Positions 1-10,200 of a stretch of DNA of 64,000 bases are shown here, piece after piece. Both the position numbers and the translations under genes were made by a program. Origin of the DNA: Aquisphaera giovannonii (lineage in GTDB: Bacteria; Planctomycetota; Planctomycetia; Isosphaerales; Isosphaeraceae); NCBI RefSeq assembly GCF_008087625.1, contig NZ_CP042997.1, positions 9,858,001-9,922,000 on the forward strand. Direction: 5' to 3'. The notes beneath the pieces are model-generated. The model did no database searches. It was given only the letters and a program-made list of their open reading frames with translations, and was not told the DNA's origin. Position 1 is the stretch's first letter, and each line of letters starts with the position of its first letter.

Positions 1-255
1 CTCGTGAAGACCTCCGCCGAGCTGAGCGACGACCCGCTCTACCAGCGGACCTCGCGGCTCGACAACCTGCTCCGCTGGGACCTCACCGTCCCCCCCGCCA
101 CGACCGGCGACAAGCCGCTGACCGTCAACTACGAGTTCCGCCTCGAATACGCCCGCGACCTGCCCCAGCCGAGGTTCCTCTCCGGCGGCCTCGCCGAGGG
201 CCCCATCGGCGGCGGAGCGATGGGCGGCATGGGCGGCATGGGCGGCATGAGATAG
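1..255 (+). CDS. DUF4139 domain-containing protein, C-terminal fragment
   Basis: The frame is open from the first base and stops at 253-255, so only the last 84 or so residues of a longer protein are here. The visible part (LLRWDLTVPP, then a YEFRLEYARD strand) resembles the end of DUF4139 (MuiA-like) beta-rich proteins, where a WDL..P strand closes the domain. The tail after about residue 65 is low complexity, a run of Gly-Gly-Met units, likely a flexible end. The function of this family is unclear. The assignment rests on a short stretch and could be wrong if the missing N-terminus shows another fold. Confidence 0.55.
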   Translation, partial: LVKTSAELSDDPLYQRTSRLDNLLRWDLTVPPATTGDKPLTVNYEFRLEYARDLPQPRFLSGGLAEGPIGGGAMGGMGGMGGMR

Positions 256-269
256 AGGTCATATGGCCG

Positions 270-425
270 CTTTTGTAGGGTGCGTCTTGACGCACCGGAC
301 CGGTTCGTCACCGGGACCGGCCCCGGCTCGCCCCGCATGCGGGGCCCCTCTTCGCGGCCCCAACTGGTCCCACATGACGCGGCGGTCCGGTGCGTCCGCG
401 CTCCGCTTGACGCACCCTACAAAAG
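270..425. repeat. Palindromic intergenic repeat with 17-bp inverted arms
   Basis: Arms at 270-286 and 409-425 are perfect 17-bp inverted repeats with core TAGGGTGCGTC. Inside each arm lies a smaller palindrome: GGTGCGTC-TT-GACGCACC at 279-296 and a 28-nt copy at 389-416. A related 28-nt copy (25 of 28 identical in inverse orientation) is at 41794-41821. The element sits between two convergent genes, so it may also help end transcription. Confidence 0.7.
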
Positions 426-429
426 AGGA

Positions 430-1920
430 TCAGGCGAGCAACTCCTTGCGCACGCGCCCGTCGCCCTCGACGCCGATGAGGCGCTGCTGGAGGCCCTGGT
501 AGGGGTAGCGGAAGGTCTCGGCGTCGAGGCCGAGCTGGTGGAGGATGGTGGCCTGGAAATCGTGGACGGTGACCGGATTCTCGGTGATCTGGTAGCCCAG
601 GTCGTCGGTCGCGCCGAAGGAGAGGCCCGGCTTGAAGCCGCCGCCCGCGACCCACAGCGTGAAGCAGTGCGGGTGGTGGTCGCGGCCCAGGAACGTGGAG
701 CCCCCGCGGGCCTCGTTCATCGAGGTCCGGCCGAACTCGCCGCCCCAGACGACGATCGTCTCGTCGAGCAGCCCCCGGCGCTTGAGGTCCTTGATCAGGG
801 CCGCGACCGGCCGGTCGATCTCCTTGCACTTCTGGGGCAGGTGGACGACGATGTCGTCCCCCGCGCCGGTGCCGTGGCAGTCCCAGCCCCAGTCGAAGAG
901 CTGGACGTAACGCACGCCGCGCTCCACCAGCCGGCGGGCCAGCAGGCAGTTGTTGGCGAACGAGGCCGCCCCCGGCTGGGCCCCGTAAAGCGCGATCGTC
1001 TCCGCGGATTCCTGGCGGATGTCCATGACGTCGGGGACCGACATCTGCATCCGATAGGCCAGCTCGTACTGGCTGATCCGCGTCAGGGTCTCCGGGTCGC
1101 CGAACTCCTCCAGCTCGTACTCGTTCAGCCTCCGCAGGGCGTCCAGCGTCCGCCGCCGGTCGGCGCGGTCCATGCCCTTCGGGTCGCTGACATAAAGGAT
1201 CGGGTCGCCCACCGTCCGGCACTGGACGCCCTGGTAGACGCTCGGCAGGAAGCCGGTGCTCCAGAGCGCCTTGCCGCCGGTCGGGTCGGTGCCGCCGCTG
1301 ATCAGGACGACGAAGCCGGGGAGGTCCTGGTTCTCCGAGCCCAGGCCGTACGTGATCCACGAGCCCATCGCGGCGCCGCCGTTGCGGGGCGTGCCGGTGA
1401 ACATGAACAGCTCGGCCGGGGCGTGGTTGAACTGGTCCGTGTGCATCGACCGGATCACGGCGATGTCGTCCACGACCTCGCCGACGTGCGGCAGTAGGTC
1501 GCTGATCGTCTGCCCGCACTCGCCCTTCTTGCGGAACTTGTACGGCGAGCCGAGCAGCTTGGGATGCCCCTTGATGAAGGCGAACCGCTGCTTCTTCAGC
1601 AGCTCGTCCGGGCACGGCTGCATGTTGTGCTTGACGAGCAGGGGCTTGTCGTCGAACAGCTCCTGCTGCGGCGGCCCTCCGGACATATGAAGATAGATCA
1701 CCCGCTTCGCCTTCGCCGGGAACTGCGGCGGCCTCGGCGCATTCGGGTTGTCGGCGTCCGAGGTCGAGGGCCCGCGGCCCGCGCCCAGGGCGTCCCGGCC
1801 GCCGAGCATCGCCAGGGCGAGCGCCCCGAGGCCGCCCGACTGGCCGAGGAACTGGCGGCGGGTCGTGGCGCGGGCGTGCCGCAGGGACAGGTCCAGCTCG
1901 TCGAGGAAGTCGCGGCTCAT
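430..1920 (-). CDS. DUF1501 domain-containing protein (Tat-exported)
   Basis: A 496-residue protein of usual DUF1501 length. It has a twin-arginine export signal, TTRRQFLG at residues 19-26, followed by a Gly/Ala/Leu-rich hydrophobic stretch. The body has the sulfatase/alkaline-phosphatase-like features of this family: YLHMSGGPPQQELFD near the start of the mature part, then HTDQFNHAPAE and late VVWGGEFGRTS and GRDHHP motifs. DUF1501 proteins are multiplied in planctomycetes and almost always follow a DUF1549/DUF1553 gene, as here with a gap of 4 bases, so the two are surely one operon and translation may be coupled. The substrate is unknown; a role in handling complex polysaccharide is only an inference. 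Confidence 0.9.
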   Translation of the reverse strand: MSRDFLDELDLSLRHARATTRRQFLGQSGGLGALALAMLGGRDALGAGRGPSTSDADNPNAPRPPQFPAKAKRVIYLHMSGGPPQQELFDDKPLLVKHNMQPCPDELLKKQRFAFIKGHPKLLGSPYKFRKKGECGQTISDLLPHVGEVVDDIAVIRSMHTDQFNHAPAELFMFTGTPRNGGAAMGSWITYGLGSENQDLPGFVVLISGGTDPTGGKALWSTGFLPSVYQGVQCRTVGDPILYVSDPKGMDRADRRRTLDALRRLNEYELEEFGDPETLTRISQYELAYRMQMSVPDVMDIRQESAETIALYGAQPGAASFANNCLLARRLVERGVRYVQLFDWGWDCHGTGAGDDIVVHLPQKCKEIDRPVAALIKDLKRRGLLDETIVVWGGEFGRTSMNEARGGSTFLGRDHHPHCFTLWVAGGGFKPGLSFGATDDLGYQITENPVTVHDFQATILHQLGLDAETFRYPYQGLQQRLIGVEGDGRVRKELLA

Positions 1921-1924
1921 GGCA

Positions 1925-4360
1925 TCAGCCCCTGGTGAGGACGCCGTCGAGGTTCAGGAGCACGTTGGCGAGCGTGGTCCACGCGGCGAGGTCCGCCGGC
2001 TCCATCCCCGGGGGGAGCGGGCCGAGCGGGGCGGTGGCCAGCTCGACCGCCGCGGCGGCGTCGCGGTCGAACCGGGCCCGCTCGCTCCGGTAGAGGGCCA
2101 TCAGGGGCTCGACCTGCTCCTCCCACGCGGGGCGGGCCAGGCAGAGCCGCAAGGCGTAGCGGACGCGGTCCTCGAGGCCCGATCCCCCCTCGCGCACGAC
2201 CCGCCGGGCGAGGGCCTGGGCGGCCTCGACGTAGACCGGGTCGTTGAGCGTGACGAAGGCCTGGAGCGGGGTGTTGGTCCGCACCCGCTTGATCGCGCAG
2301 ATCTCGCGGCTGGGGGCGTCGAACGCGGCCATCGAGGGATACGGCACCGTCCGCCGCCAGAACGTGTAGAGGGCCCGGCGGTACTTATCCGTGCCCTGGC
2401 TCGTGGCCCAGGTCCGCTGGCCGTTGAACGCCGCCTGCCAGAGCCCGTCCGGCTGCGGCGGGAAGACGCTCGGCCCGCCGACCTTCCGCTCGAGCAGGCC
2501 CGAGAGCGCCAAGGCCTGGTCGCGGACCATCTCCGCCTCCAGCCGGATCCGAGGGGCCCGCGCCAGCAGCCGGTTCTTCGGGTCGCGGGCCAGCAGGTCC
2601 GGCGAGACCCGCGACGACTGCCGGTAGGTCGAGGACGTGACGATCAGCCGGAGCATCGCCTTGGTGTCCCAGCCGAGCTCCCGGTAGCGGACCGCCAGCC
2701 AGTCGAGCAGCTCCGGGTGCGAGGGGAGCTCGCCCTGCGTCCCGAAGTCCTCCTCGGTCGCGACGAGCCCCGCGCCGAAGAGCTGCGCCCAGTACCGATT
2801 CACCGCCACGCGGCCCGTCAGCGGGTTCCTCGGGTCGACGAGCCAGCGGGCCAGGTCCAGCCGGTTGACCGGCCCTTCATGCGCCCGCGAGAGCTGGTGC
2901 AGCGCCTTCGGCAGCCCCGGCTCGACGACCTGGCCGGGGTCCAGGAAGTTGCCCTTCTGGAGCAGCTTCGTGACCCGCCGCTTCTCCCTCGGCAGCTCGA
3001 CCATGACGGGGAGCGTGGGGGCCTCCGGGCGCTCCTTCTCGAGCCTGGCGAGCTCGTCGCGGATCGCCTTCCGCTCGGCCTCAGGCGCCTTCGCGGCCTC
3101 GGCCTTCGCCAGGCGATCCTTGACCGGCGCGAGCCTCGCCTCGAAGGCCTTCGCCGCCGCCAGCGACTCCGGCGTGGGGGCCGGGATCGCCGGCGACTCG
3201 TCGGGCTGGTCGTTGTCCGCGGTCTGGTCGAAGATCGCGTAGAACTTGTAGTACTCTTCCTGCGTCAACGGGTCATACTTGTGCGTGTGGCACTTCGCGC
3301 AGCCCATCGTCAGGCCCATCCAGACCTGCATCGTCGTGTCGACGCGGTCCTTCACGGCGGCGACGCGGAACTCCTCGTCGTCGGTGCCCCCCTCGGTGTT
3401 GGTCATCGTGTTGCGGTGGAAGGCCGTGGCCATCCTCTGCTCGAGGGTCGCGCCCGGCAGCAGGTCGCCGGCGATCTGCTCCACCGTGAACCGGTCATAG
3501 GGCAGGTTGCGGTTGAAGGCGTCGATGACCCAGTCGCGATACCGCCAGATCGTGCGGAGCGGGTCCGAGCCGTAGCCGGCGGAGTCGGCGTAGCGGGCCA
3601 GGTCCAGCCACATCCGGGCCCACTTCTCCCCGTACGCCGCATCGTCGAGGAACCGGTCCACGGCGCGCTCGTACGCCCCCGGCTGCTTGTCGGCCAGGAA
3701 GAGGTCGAGCTCCGCGGGCGACGGCGGCAGGCCGCGGAGGTCCAGGCTGGCGCGACGCAGCAGGGTGCACGGGTCGGCCTCGGGGGCGGGGCGGAGGCCC
3801 TCGGCCTCCAGCCTCGCGAGGATCCAGGCGTCGATGCCGTTGCGGGGCCAGCCGGACTGCTCGACCTTAGGCAGGGGGAGGGCCTTCGGCGGGATGAGGG
3901 CCCAGTGCTCGCTGTACTCGGCCCCCCCGGCGATCCAGCGCTTCAGGATGTCGACCTCGGCGGCGGAGAGCCGCGGGCCGGCCTTGCGCGGGGGCATGCG
4001 GAGGGTGTCGTCCTCCTCGACGATCCGCGCGACCAGCTCGCTCGCGTCCGGGTCGCCGGGGACGATCGCCGCGTCGCCGTCGCCCTTCGGCGGCTTCACC
4101 GCGGCCTCGCGGAGGTCCAGCCGCAGGCCCTTGGCGCGCTTCGCCTCGTCCGAGCCGTGGCAGGCGAAGCAGCTCCGCGAGAGGATCGGCCGGACGTCGC
4201 GGTTGTAGTCCACGGCCTTCGCGTCCTTCGCGGCCCGCCCCTTCCCGGCATCCTCCGCGGGGGCGGGTGCGGCCAGGAGGATCGCGGCGACCGCCGAGAG
4301 GGCCAGCCGCGTCGTCCGGGGCGCGATCGAGCCGGGGCGCGGCATCGCGGTGCATCTCAT
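1925..4360 (-). CDS. PSCyt1-DUF1549-DUF1553 secreted cytochrome-like protein
   Basis: An 811-residue exported protein of the planctomycete cytochrome/DUF1549/DUF1553 family. Residues 1-35 form a signal peptide. A class I cytochrome-like segment carries a haem-binding CFACH at 64-68 and the later [10 protein letters not shown] motif. DUF1549 follows (about 150-365) and contains a second haem motif, CAKCH at 354-358, next to THKYDPL. DUF1553 fills about 480-780. The start at 4360 has a strong ribosome site (AAGGAGGACC). It is the first gene of a two-gene operon with the DUF1501 protein. Such pairs are thought to be periplasmic redox or glycan-processing enzymes, but no reaction is established. 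Confidence 0.92.
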   Translation of the reverse strand: MRCTAMPRPGSIAPRTTRLALSAVAAILLAAPAPAEDAGKGRAAKDAKAVDYNRDVRPILSRSCFACHGSDEAKRAKGLRLDLREAAVKPPKGDGDAAIVPGDPDASELVARIVEEDDTLRMPPRKAGPRLSAAEVDILKRWIAGGAEYSEHWALIPPKALPLPKVEQSGWPRNGIDAWILARLEAEGLRPAPEADPCTLLRRASLDLRGLPPSPAELDLFLADKQPGAYERAVDRFLDDAAYGEKWARMWLDLARYADSAGYGSDPLRTIWRYRDWVIDAFNRNLPYDRFTVEQIAGDLLPGATLEQRMATAFHRNTMTNTEGGTDDEEFRVAAVKDRVDTTMQVWMGLTMGCAKCHTHKYDPLTQEEYYKFYAIFDQTADNDQPDESPAIPAPTPESLAAAKAFEARLAPVKDRLAKAEAAKAPEAERKAIRDELARLEKERPEAPTLPVMVELPREKRRVTKLLQKGNFLDPGQVVEPGLPKALHQLSRAHEGPVNRLDLARWLVDPRNPLTGRVAVNRYWAQLFGAGLVATEEDFGTQGELPSHPELLDWLAVRYRELGWDTKAMLRLIVTSSTYRQSSRVSPDLLARDPKNRLLARAPRIRLEAEMVRDQALALSGLLERKVGGPSVFPPQPDGLWQAAFNGQRTWATSQGTDKYRRALYTFWRRTVPYPSMAAFDAPSREICAIKRVRTNTPLQAFVTLNDPVYVEAAQALARRVVREGGSGLEDRVRYALRLCLARPAWEEQVEPLMALYRSERARFDRDAAAAVELATAPLGPLPPGMEPADLAAWTTLANVLLNLDGVLTRG

Positions 4361-4649
4361 CGCTCCGGTCCTCCTTCGGGGGGCAAGCGGGCGGCGGGGG
4401 CGGGCCTCGCGTCGTCATACCGGCGGGCAGTCCGGGCCGGACTCGTCACCCGCTATTGTGCCCAGGGTGCCGGCCAATCCTCAAGCACTCATTCCGATGG
4501 CACGGGCGCGGGCCGGCTCCAGGCCGACCCGCGGGGATCCCGGGGGAGCCCCGGCCGCACCCCCGGGCACAGCCTCGCCTGGCCGGGGCGGGTGCTCCAC
4601 CGAGGCGCCCACGCCGGGCGGGGCCCACGGGCCGCACGCGGGTCCGGGC

Positions 4650-5648
4650 TCAGCGACCGTCCCGGCCGCCCCGCCGGATCTCGATCGGCGGGAGGCCGAC
4701 GACGTCGTAGGTCGCCGAGGCGATCCCGATGCCCGCCTCGTCGAGCGCCGCGAGGATGTCACGGCTCATCGCGTCCTTCAGGTCGCGGATGCCACGGTCC
4801 TCGGCGATGAACCGCACGGTCAGCTCCAGCCAGTTGTCGGTCAGCCGGTAGAAGACCCTGGGCTTCATCTCGGCGGGCCGCATGAAATACCGGCGCTGCA
4901 TCTCCCGGAGCGCGGCCTCGCCCATCTGCTCGATGCGGACGGTGTGGCGCCCCGCGGCGTCCAGGAGGATTTGCTCGGCCCGCACGCGGTCGGCGGCGTA
5001 CGGGACCGGCAGCGACATCTCGTCCCAGATGTAGGGGAAGTCCTTCGTGTAGTTGTAGACCGGCTCGTCGAAGATCCGCGCGTTGGTGACGGTGACGATC
5101 CGGCCCGAGTACTGCCGACCCCGCACCCACATCGCCGGGTCCGCCTCCTGGACCGCCGGCGGCTGGCCCATCTCCATGATGGTCGTCTGGAGGAAGCCCA
5201 GGTCGATCACGTCGCCCCGGACGCCCCCCATCGTGATCCGGTCGCCGACGTCGAAGACCCGGCCGCGGAGGATCACGAAGTAGCCCGCCAGCGCCGTGAC
5301 CACGCGCTGCAGCGCGAAGGCCAGCCCGGCGGTCACGAGGCCGAGCGCCGTCGCCAGCCGCGTCGGGTCGTCGAACCAGATCGAGATCAGCCCGAGCATC
5401 AGGAGCACGGCCGTCGCCAGCCGCACGCCCTGCCGGGCCCAGAACAGCCTGCGCTCGTCCACCCGCCCGCCGAGCAGCCTGCGGATGACGGCCTGGAGCC
5501 CTCGCCCCAGGAGCAGGGTCAGGGCGATGAACGCGGCCGTGAAGACCAGCTTCAGCCCGTTGTCGGCGTTGACGCCGACGAGCTTCACCCCGAGGATCTC
5601 CACGGCGCGGTTCGGGCCGACGAGCCGGACGAATTGCCCCATCCTCAT
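4650..5648 (-). CDS. Mechanosensitive ion channel family protein (MscS-type)
   Basis: A 332-residue membrane protein. Three hydrophobic helices are visible at about 32-52, 74-95 and 98-125. The third, rich in Gly and Ala (ALGLVTAGLAFALQRVVTALAG), matches the pore-lining TM3 of MscS and is followed by the beta domain signature (FDVGDRITMGGVRGDVIDLG). A YNYTKDFPYIWDEM stretch and an alpha/beta C-terminal domain end the protein. MscS channels open when membrane tension rises during hypo-osmotic shock and release solutes. The gene starts 7 bases after the stop of the upstream DUF2254 gene, so the two are co-transcribed. The C-terminus is basic. Confidence 0.87.
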   Translation of the reverse strand: MRMGQFVRLVGPNRAVEILGVKLVGVNADNGLKLVFTAAFIALTLLLGRGLQAVIRRLLGGRVDERRLFWARQGVRLATAVLLMLGLISIWFDDPTRLATALGLVTAGLAFALQRVVTALAGYFVILRGRVFDVGDRITMGGVRGDVIDLGFLQTTIMEMGQPPAVQEADPAMWVRGRQYSGRIVTVTNARIFDEPVYNYTKDFPYIWDEMSLPVPYAADRVRAEQILLDAAGRHTVRIEQMGEAALREMQRRYFMRPAEMKPRVFYRLTDNWLELTVRFIAEDRGIRDLKDAMSRDILAALDEAGIGIASATYDVVGLPPIEIRRGGRDGR

Positions 5649-5655
5649 GCTCCTT

Positions 5656-7038
5656 TCAACGGCCGGCGAAGTCCTGCGCGTCCGGCCGCGTCGGGGCCCC
5701 CTCGCCTTCGATGCCGAGGGCCTGCATCGCCTCGCGGTGGCGGCGGTCCAGCTCCTGCCGGTCGATGACGTCGGCGAGCCCCTCGCGGCCCCCCCGCCGG
5801 ATCGCGTCGGCCTGTCGGCGGAGCGCGGCCCGGAAGTCGGGGGCCCGGGCCGCCCGCGCGACCTCGGCGATCGCCTCCAGGAGCCGCATCGTCACCGCCG
5901 CGTCGCCGCGGGCCGCCTGGCGGATCTGGTGGAACGAGGCGTCCACGATCCCCGCGGCGGTCGAGACGTCCGCGACGACCCGCAGCCGCCCCTCGTCGTC
6001 GTAGCGGTACGGCGAGGGCATGTCCCGGCCGGCGAGGGTGCAGAGCGCCTCGCCCAGCCGGTCCACGCAGTTCATCGCCGTGAACGGGTCGTTGATGCCC
6101 GGCGAGAGGGCCCGCACGGCGATCTCCACGAGCTGGTCGACGGCGAACTCCACGTCCTGCCTGAGCGTGCGGCGGTGGCCGAAGTAGAAGGCCCCGCCGA
6201 GCGCCTCGGCGAGCCCGTCGTCGGCGCGGTCGGCCGGCCAGGCCCGCACCAGCTCGGAGCCCTCGACGACGAACTTCCCCGGCCGGCGGCGGACGTCCAG
6301 GATGACGTCGTGCTGCCGGGCCAGGCCCATCAGCCGGTCCACGTCGATCGCCTGGAGGTATCCCCCGGCCGGCGCGGGGATCGGCCGGGAATCCCGGTCG
6401 AAGCCCTCGGGCGGCCTGGGCCCTCCCGGCGGGCTGGACGTCTCGTCGGCCTCGCGGCCCAGGCACTCGGGATAGAGGCGGTCGATGGCCCGACGCAGCT
6501 CGCGGCTCACGGAGTCGATCACGTTCTCGGCCTGGATGGCCTCCGCGGTGTGGTGGATGAAGTAGATCAGGACCCCGAGGCTCGCCAGCGAGAGGAGCAG
6601 CCCGACGGTCACCGCGATGTGCGGCACGAACTGCTCGCCCTCCTGGCCGTTGACCGCCCGTAGCACCAGCAGGCAGTAGGCGAACGTGGCGATGAACGTG
6701 CCCAGGGCCACCTGGCTGCCGCGGTCGCCCATGAAGTTCCGCAGCAGCCGGGGCCCGAACTGCGACGACGCGAGCTGGAGCGCGACGACCGTGATGGAGA
6801 GGGTCACGCTGGCGATCGTCATCATCGAGCCGGCCACCGCGGAGAGGACCGCTCGCGACCCCTCCGGCCCCCTCGTGTACGTCCACCCCAGGGTCGCGAT
6901 CCAGTTGTGCTCCGGGAACGTCCGGTCGAGGTGGATCGTCGCCAGCGACAGCGCGATCGCCGCCGTGACCATGAGCGTCGGGACGAACCAGAAGCTCGTC
7001 CGCAGCCCCTCCCACTTGCTCTCCAACCATAATCTCAT
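5656..7038 (-). CDS. DUF2254 family membrane protein
   Basis: A 460-residue protein with four membrane helices in the first 150 residues and a long soluble C-terminal part. Recognisable DUF2254 blocks are SVTLSITVVALQLASSQFGP, RLLRNFMGDRGSQVALGTF and, further on, ALSPGINDPFTAMNCVDRL. The function of the family is unknown. It is the upstream partner of the MscS-type channel with a 7-base gap, which suggests a link to envelope tension or ion flow; this is inference from position only. Confidence 0.88.
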   Translation of the reverse strand: MRLWLESKWEGLRTSFWFVPTLMVTAAIALSLATIHLDRTFPEHNWIATLGWTYTRGPEGSRAVLSAVAGSMMTIASVTLSITVVALQLASSQFGPRLLRNFMGDRGSQVALGTFIATFAYCLLVLRAVNGQEGEQFVPHIAVTVGLLLSLASLGVLIYFIHHTAEAIQAENVIDSVSRELRRAIDRLYPECLGREADETSSPPGGPRPPEGFDRDSRPIPAPAGGYLQAIDVDRLMGLARQHDVILDVRRRPGKFVVEGSELVRAWPADRADDGLAEALGGAFYFGHRRTLRQDVEFAVDQLVEIAVRALSPGINDPFTAMNCVDRLGEALCTLAGRDMPSPYRYDDEGRLRVVADVSTAAGIVDASFHQIRQAARGDAAVTMRLLEAIAEVARAARAPDFRAALRRQADAIRRGGREGLADVIDRQELDRRHREAMQALGIEGEGAPTRPDAQDFAGR

Positions 7039-7270
7039 CGCGGCATCCCCGGCGCATGGACCGGCCCCGGACCTTCGGCGGGCCCCGGCGGGCTTGCACG
7101 CAGACGGCGTGCCGTCGCGTCAGACGAGCAAACGCTCCAGGCCCTCTTCGAACTCCGGATCGTCGCGATCAAGCTCGTCGGCCTCGAGGCGGGTTAGGGA
7201 TAGGCCGGGGCGGATCGCGAGGGCCGGCCCCGTCGCATCGAACATCCGACGCCTTTCGCCTCGACTTCCC

Positions 7271-7292
7271 CGATCGCCTCGCGAGGCGATCG
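7271..7292. terminator. 22-bp perfect palindrome after the hybrid kinase stop
   Basis: CGATCGCCTCG and its exact complement form a 22-bp perfect palindrome a few bases after the stop codon of the kinase gene on the minus strand. It could fold as a hairpin and end transcription, but no U-run follows. Confidence 0.35.
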
Positions 7293-7294
7293 CC

Positions 7295-10200
7295 CTACCC
7301 CCCGCGCCCCCGCAGCTCGCGGACGAGCTCCTGAAGGTCGGCGAGCTCGACGGGCTTGACGAGGTGGCCGTCGCAGCCGGCGTCGCGGGTGCGGGCGCGG
7401 TCGTTGTCGTGGCCCCAGCCGGTCAGGGCGATGATGGTGGGGGAGCGGCCCCAGGGCTGCTCGCGGATCCGGCGGGTCGCGTCCAGGCCGTTGAGCCGCG
7501 GCATGCCCACGTCCATCAGGATCACCTCGGGGCGGAAGGCCGCGGCGGCGGCCACCGCCTCCAGGCCGTCGTGGGCCGTGGCCACCTCGTGGCCCAGGAG
7601 GCGCAGCATCTCGGCCATGCTCAGGGCGCCGTCGCGGTTGTCGTCCACCACGAGCACCCGCAGCCGGCCCCCCGCGACGGCGGCCGGCGCCCCGACCGCG
7701 GCCGCCTCGGCCTCGGGCCCCGCGACCGGGAGCCGCACCGTGAAGGTGCTCCCCCGCCCCTCCGCGCTCTCCGCGGAGACCGAGCCGCCGTGCATCTCCA
7801 CCAGGCCCTTCACCAGCGCCAGGCCGATCCCCAGCCCCCCGGCCGTGCGCTCGGCCGGGCGGTCCACCTGGCTGAACATGTCGAAGATCTTCGGCAGGGC
7901 CGACGCCGGGATGCCGATGCCCGAGTCCCGCACCGACGCGACCACCTCGCCGCCGGACCGCGCCGCGGAGACCCGGATCGTCCCGCCCCCCGGCGTGTAC
8001 TTGGCGCTGTTGGTCAGCAGGTTGGAGAAGACCTGGGCCAGCCTCGTCAGGTCGGCGTCCAGGAAGACGGGCTCCGGCGGCAGCGCGACCGTCAGCTCGT
8101 GGCCGGCCTCGCGGATCGCCGGGGCCGCCGCCTCCACCGCGTGGCGGACCACCTCCGCCAGCGTCACCCGCGCCCGGCGGAGCTCCATCTTGCTGCGGCC
8201 GATCCGCGAGACGTCCAGCAGGTCGTCGACCAGCCGGACCATGTGGGTGAGCTGGCGGTCCATCATCGCCCGCGCCGCCTCCACGGCCGCGGGGTCGCCG
8301 GCGGATATCCGGATCACTTGCAGGCCGTTGCGGATCGGGGCCAGCGGGTTGCGCAGCTCGTGGGCCAGCAGGGCGATGAAGTCGCCCTTCTTCCGGTCGG
8401 CCTCGCGGAGCGCCTCCTCGGCCTCCTTCCGCTCGGTGACGTCCCGGGTCGTCCCCGCGACCCCCTCCACCTCGCCGTCGGCCCCCAGGATGGGCACGAA
8501 GATGTAGTCGTAGATCCGCCGGCCGAACGTGCCGCTGAAGGGGACCTCGCCGCGGATCGGCCGCTTCGTCGCCACCACCTGCTCGATCTCCCGGTCGTGC
8601 ATCGCCGCGTGCCACGGCTCGTAGCCCAGCTCCAGGCAGTTCCTGCCGATCGCCTCGTCCCAGGTCCGCCCCCACATCCGCAGCAGCACGTCGTTGGCGT
8701 ACACGAAGCGGTGGTCCAGCCCGAAGACGTACACGAGGTCCGGCGTGTTCGAGAGGATCGTCTCGTAGAGCCGCTTGCGCCGCCCCGCCTCCTCGACGAC
8801 GCGAGCCAGGCCCTCCTCGGCCCGCTTCCGCCGCGTCACGTCGCTGGCGGTGCCGAACCACTCCACGACCTCGCCCCCGTCGCCCAGGATCGGCACGGCC
8901 CGCGAGAAGATCCAGCCGACGCCCCCGTCGGCGCGGTACACCCGGTGCTCCAGCTCGAACACCCCCCGCGACGCGACCGCCGCCGCGACCGCCTCCAGGA
9001 CCCGCGGGCGCTCGTCGGGCGGGACGTACGCCTCGATCCAAGGCCGGCCCGGCCCGCCCGCCTCGGCGAGGAACGCACGGCCGGCGAGCTGCCGCAGCTC
9101 CGACCAGTCCGGGCTCATCCGGTAGACCGAGTCCGACGTCGCCGTGACCAGCGCCCGGTACCGCTGCTCGCTGCCCCGCAGCGCCTCCGCGTCCCGCGTC
9201 CGGTCGGTCACGTCGCGGGTCGAGCCGGCGACGGCCTCCACCGAGCCGTCCGCGGCGAAGACCGGCACGAAGATATACTCATACAGGCGCGTCCCGAACT
9301 GGCTCGTGTACGGGGTGTCGTCGCGGAGCGGCCGCCCGGTCTCGAGCACCTCGCGGACCTGCCGCTGGAGGCGGGCGGCCAGCTCCGGCGGGTAGCCGAG
9401 CTCGCGGAAGTCCCGCCCCAGGGCCTCCGGGAGGCCCTTGCCCCAGAGGTCCAGCAGGGCCTTGTTGGCGTAGGTGAACCGCCCCGCGGCGTCGAACGTG
9501 TAGACGAAGTCGGCCGTGTGCGAGAGGGCCGTGTCGAACATCCGCCGCTGCCGCTCGGACTCGGCCACGACCCGCGAGAGCGCCTCCTCCGCCTCCCGAC
9601 GCTCGGTCAAATCGATCCCCTGCACGAGGACCCCGGAGACCGCGCCGGCGGCGTCCCGGATCGGCTGGTAGACGAACTCGATGGTCCGCTCGACCAGGCC
9701 CTCCGGCCGGCGGATGACGACCCGGGCGTCCACGAAGGCGCGCGGCTCGCCGGTGCGATAGACCTCGTCGAGCAGCTCGAAGTACCCCTGCCCCTCGATC
9801 TCCGGCAGGGCCTCGCGGACCGGCCGGCCGGCCACGTCCCGGCCGCCGATCAGCTCCACGTAGCGGTCGTTGACCCGCTCGAAGACGTGGCCCGGCCCGC
9901 GGAGCACGGCCATGAACGAGGGGGCGTGGCGGAAGACCTCCTCGAGCCTCCGCCGCTCCGCCTCGGCCTCGGCGAGCAGCCGGTCCCGCTCCGCGGCGGC
10001 GTTCCGCTGCTCGGTCACGTCCTCGAGCGTGCCGACCCACTCGCGGGCCGCGCCGTCGGCGCCCGGGATGGGCACGCCCCTCGACCGGACGTGCCGCCAG
10101 CCGCCGCGACGGGCCCGCACCCGGTATTCGATCTCGTAGGCCGTCCCCGAGCGGAAGGACCTCAGCCAGGTCTCCGCCGTGGCCAGGTCGTCCGGGTGCA

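Noticed and set aside
1748-4810. A 1020-residue plus-strand frame over the DUF1549/DUF1553 gene
   Set aside because: Opposite-strand shadow with skewed composition and no family features; the minus strand carries the haem motifs and ribosome sites.
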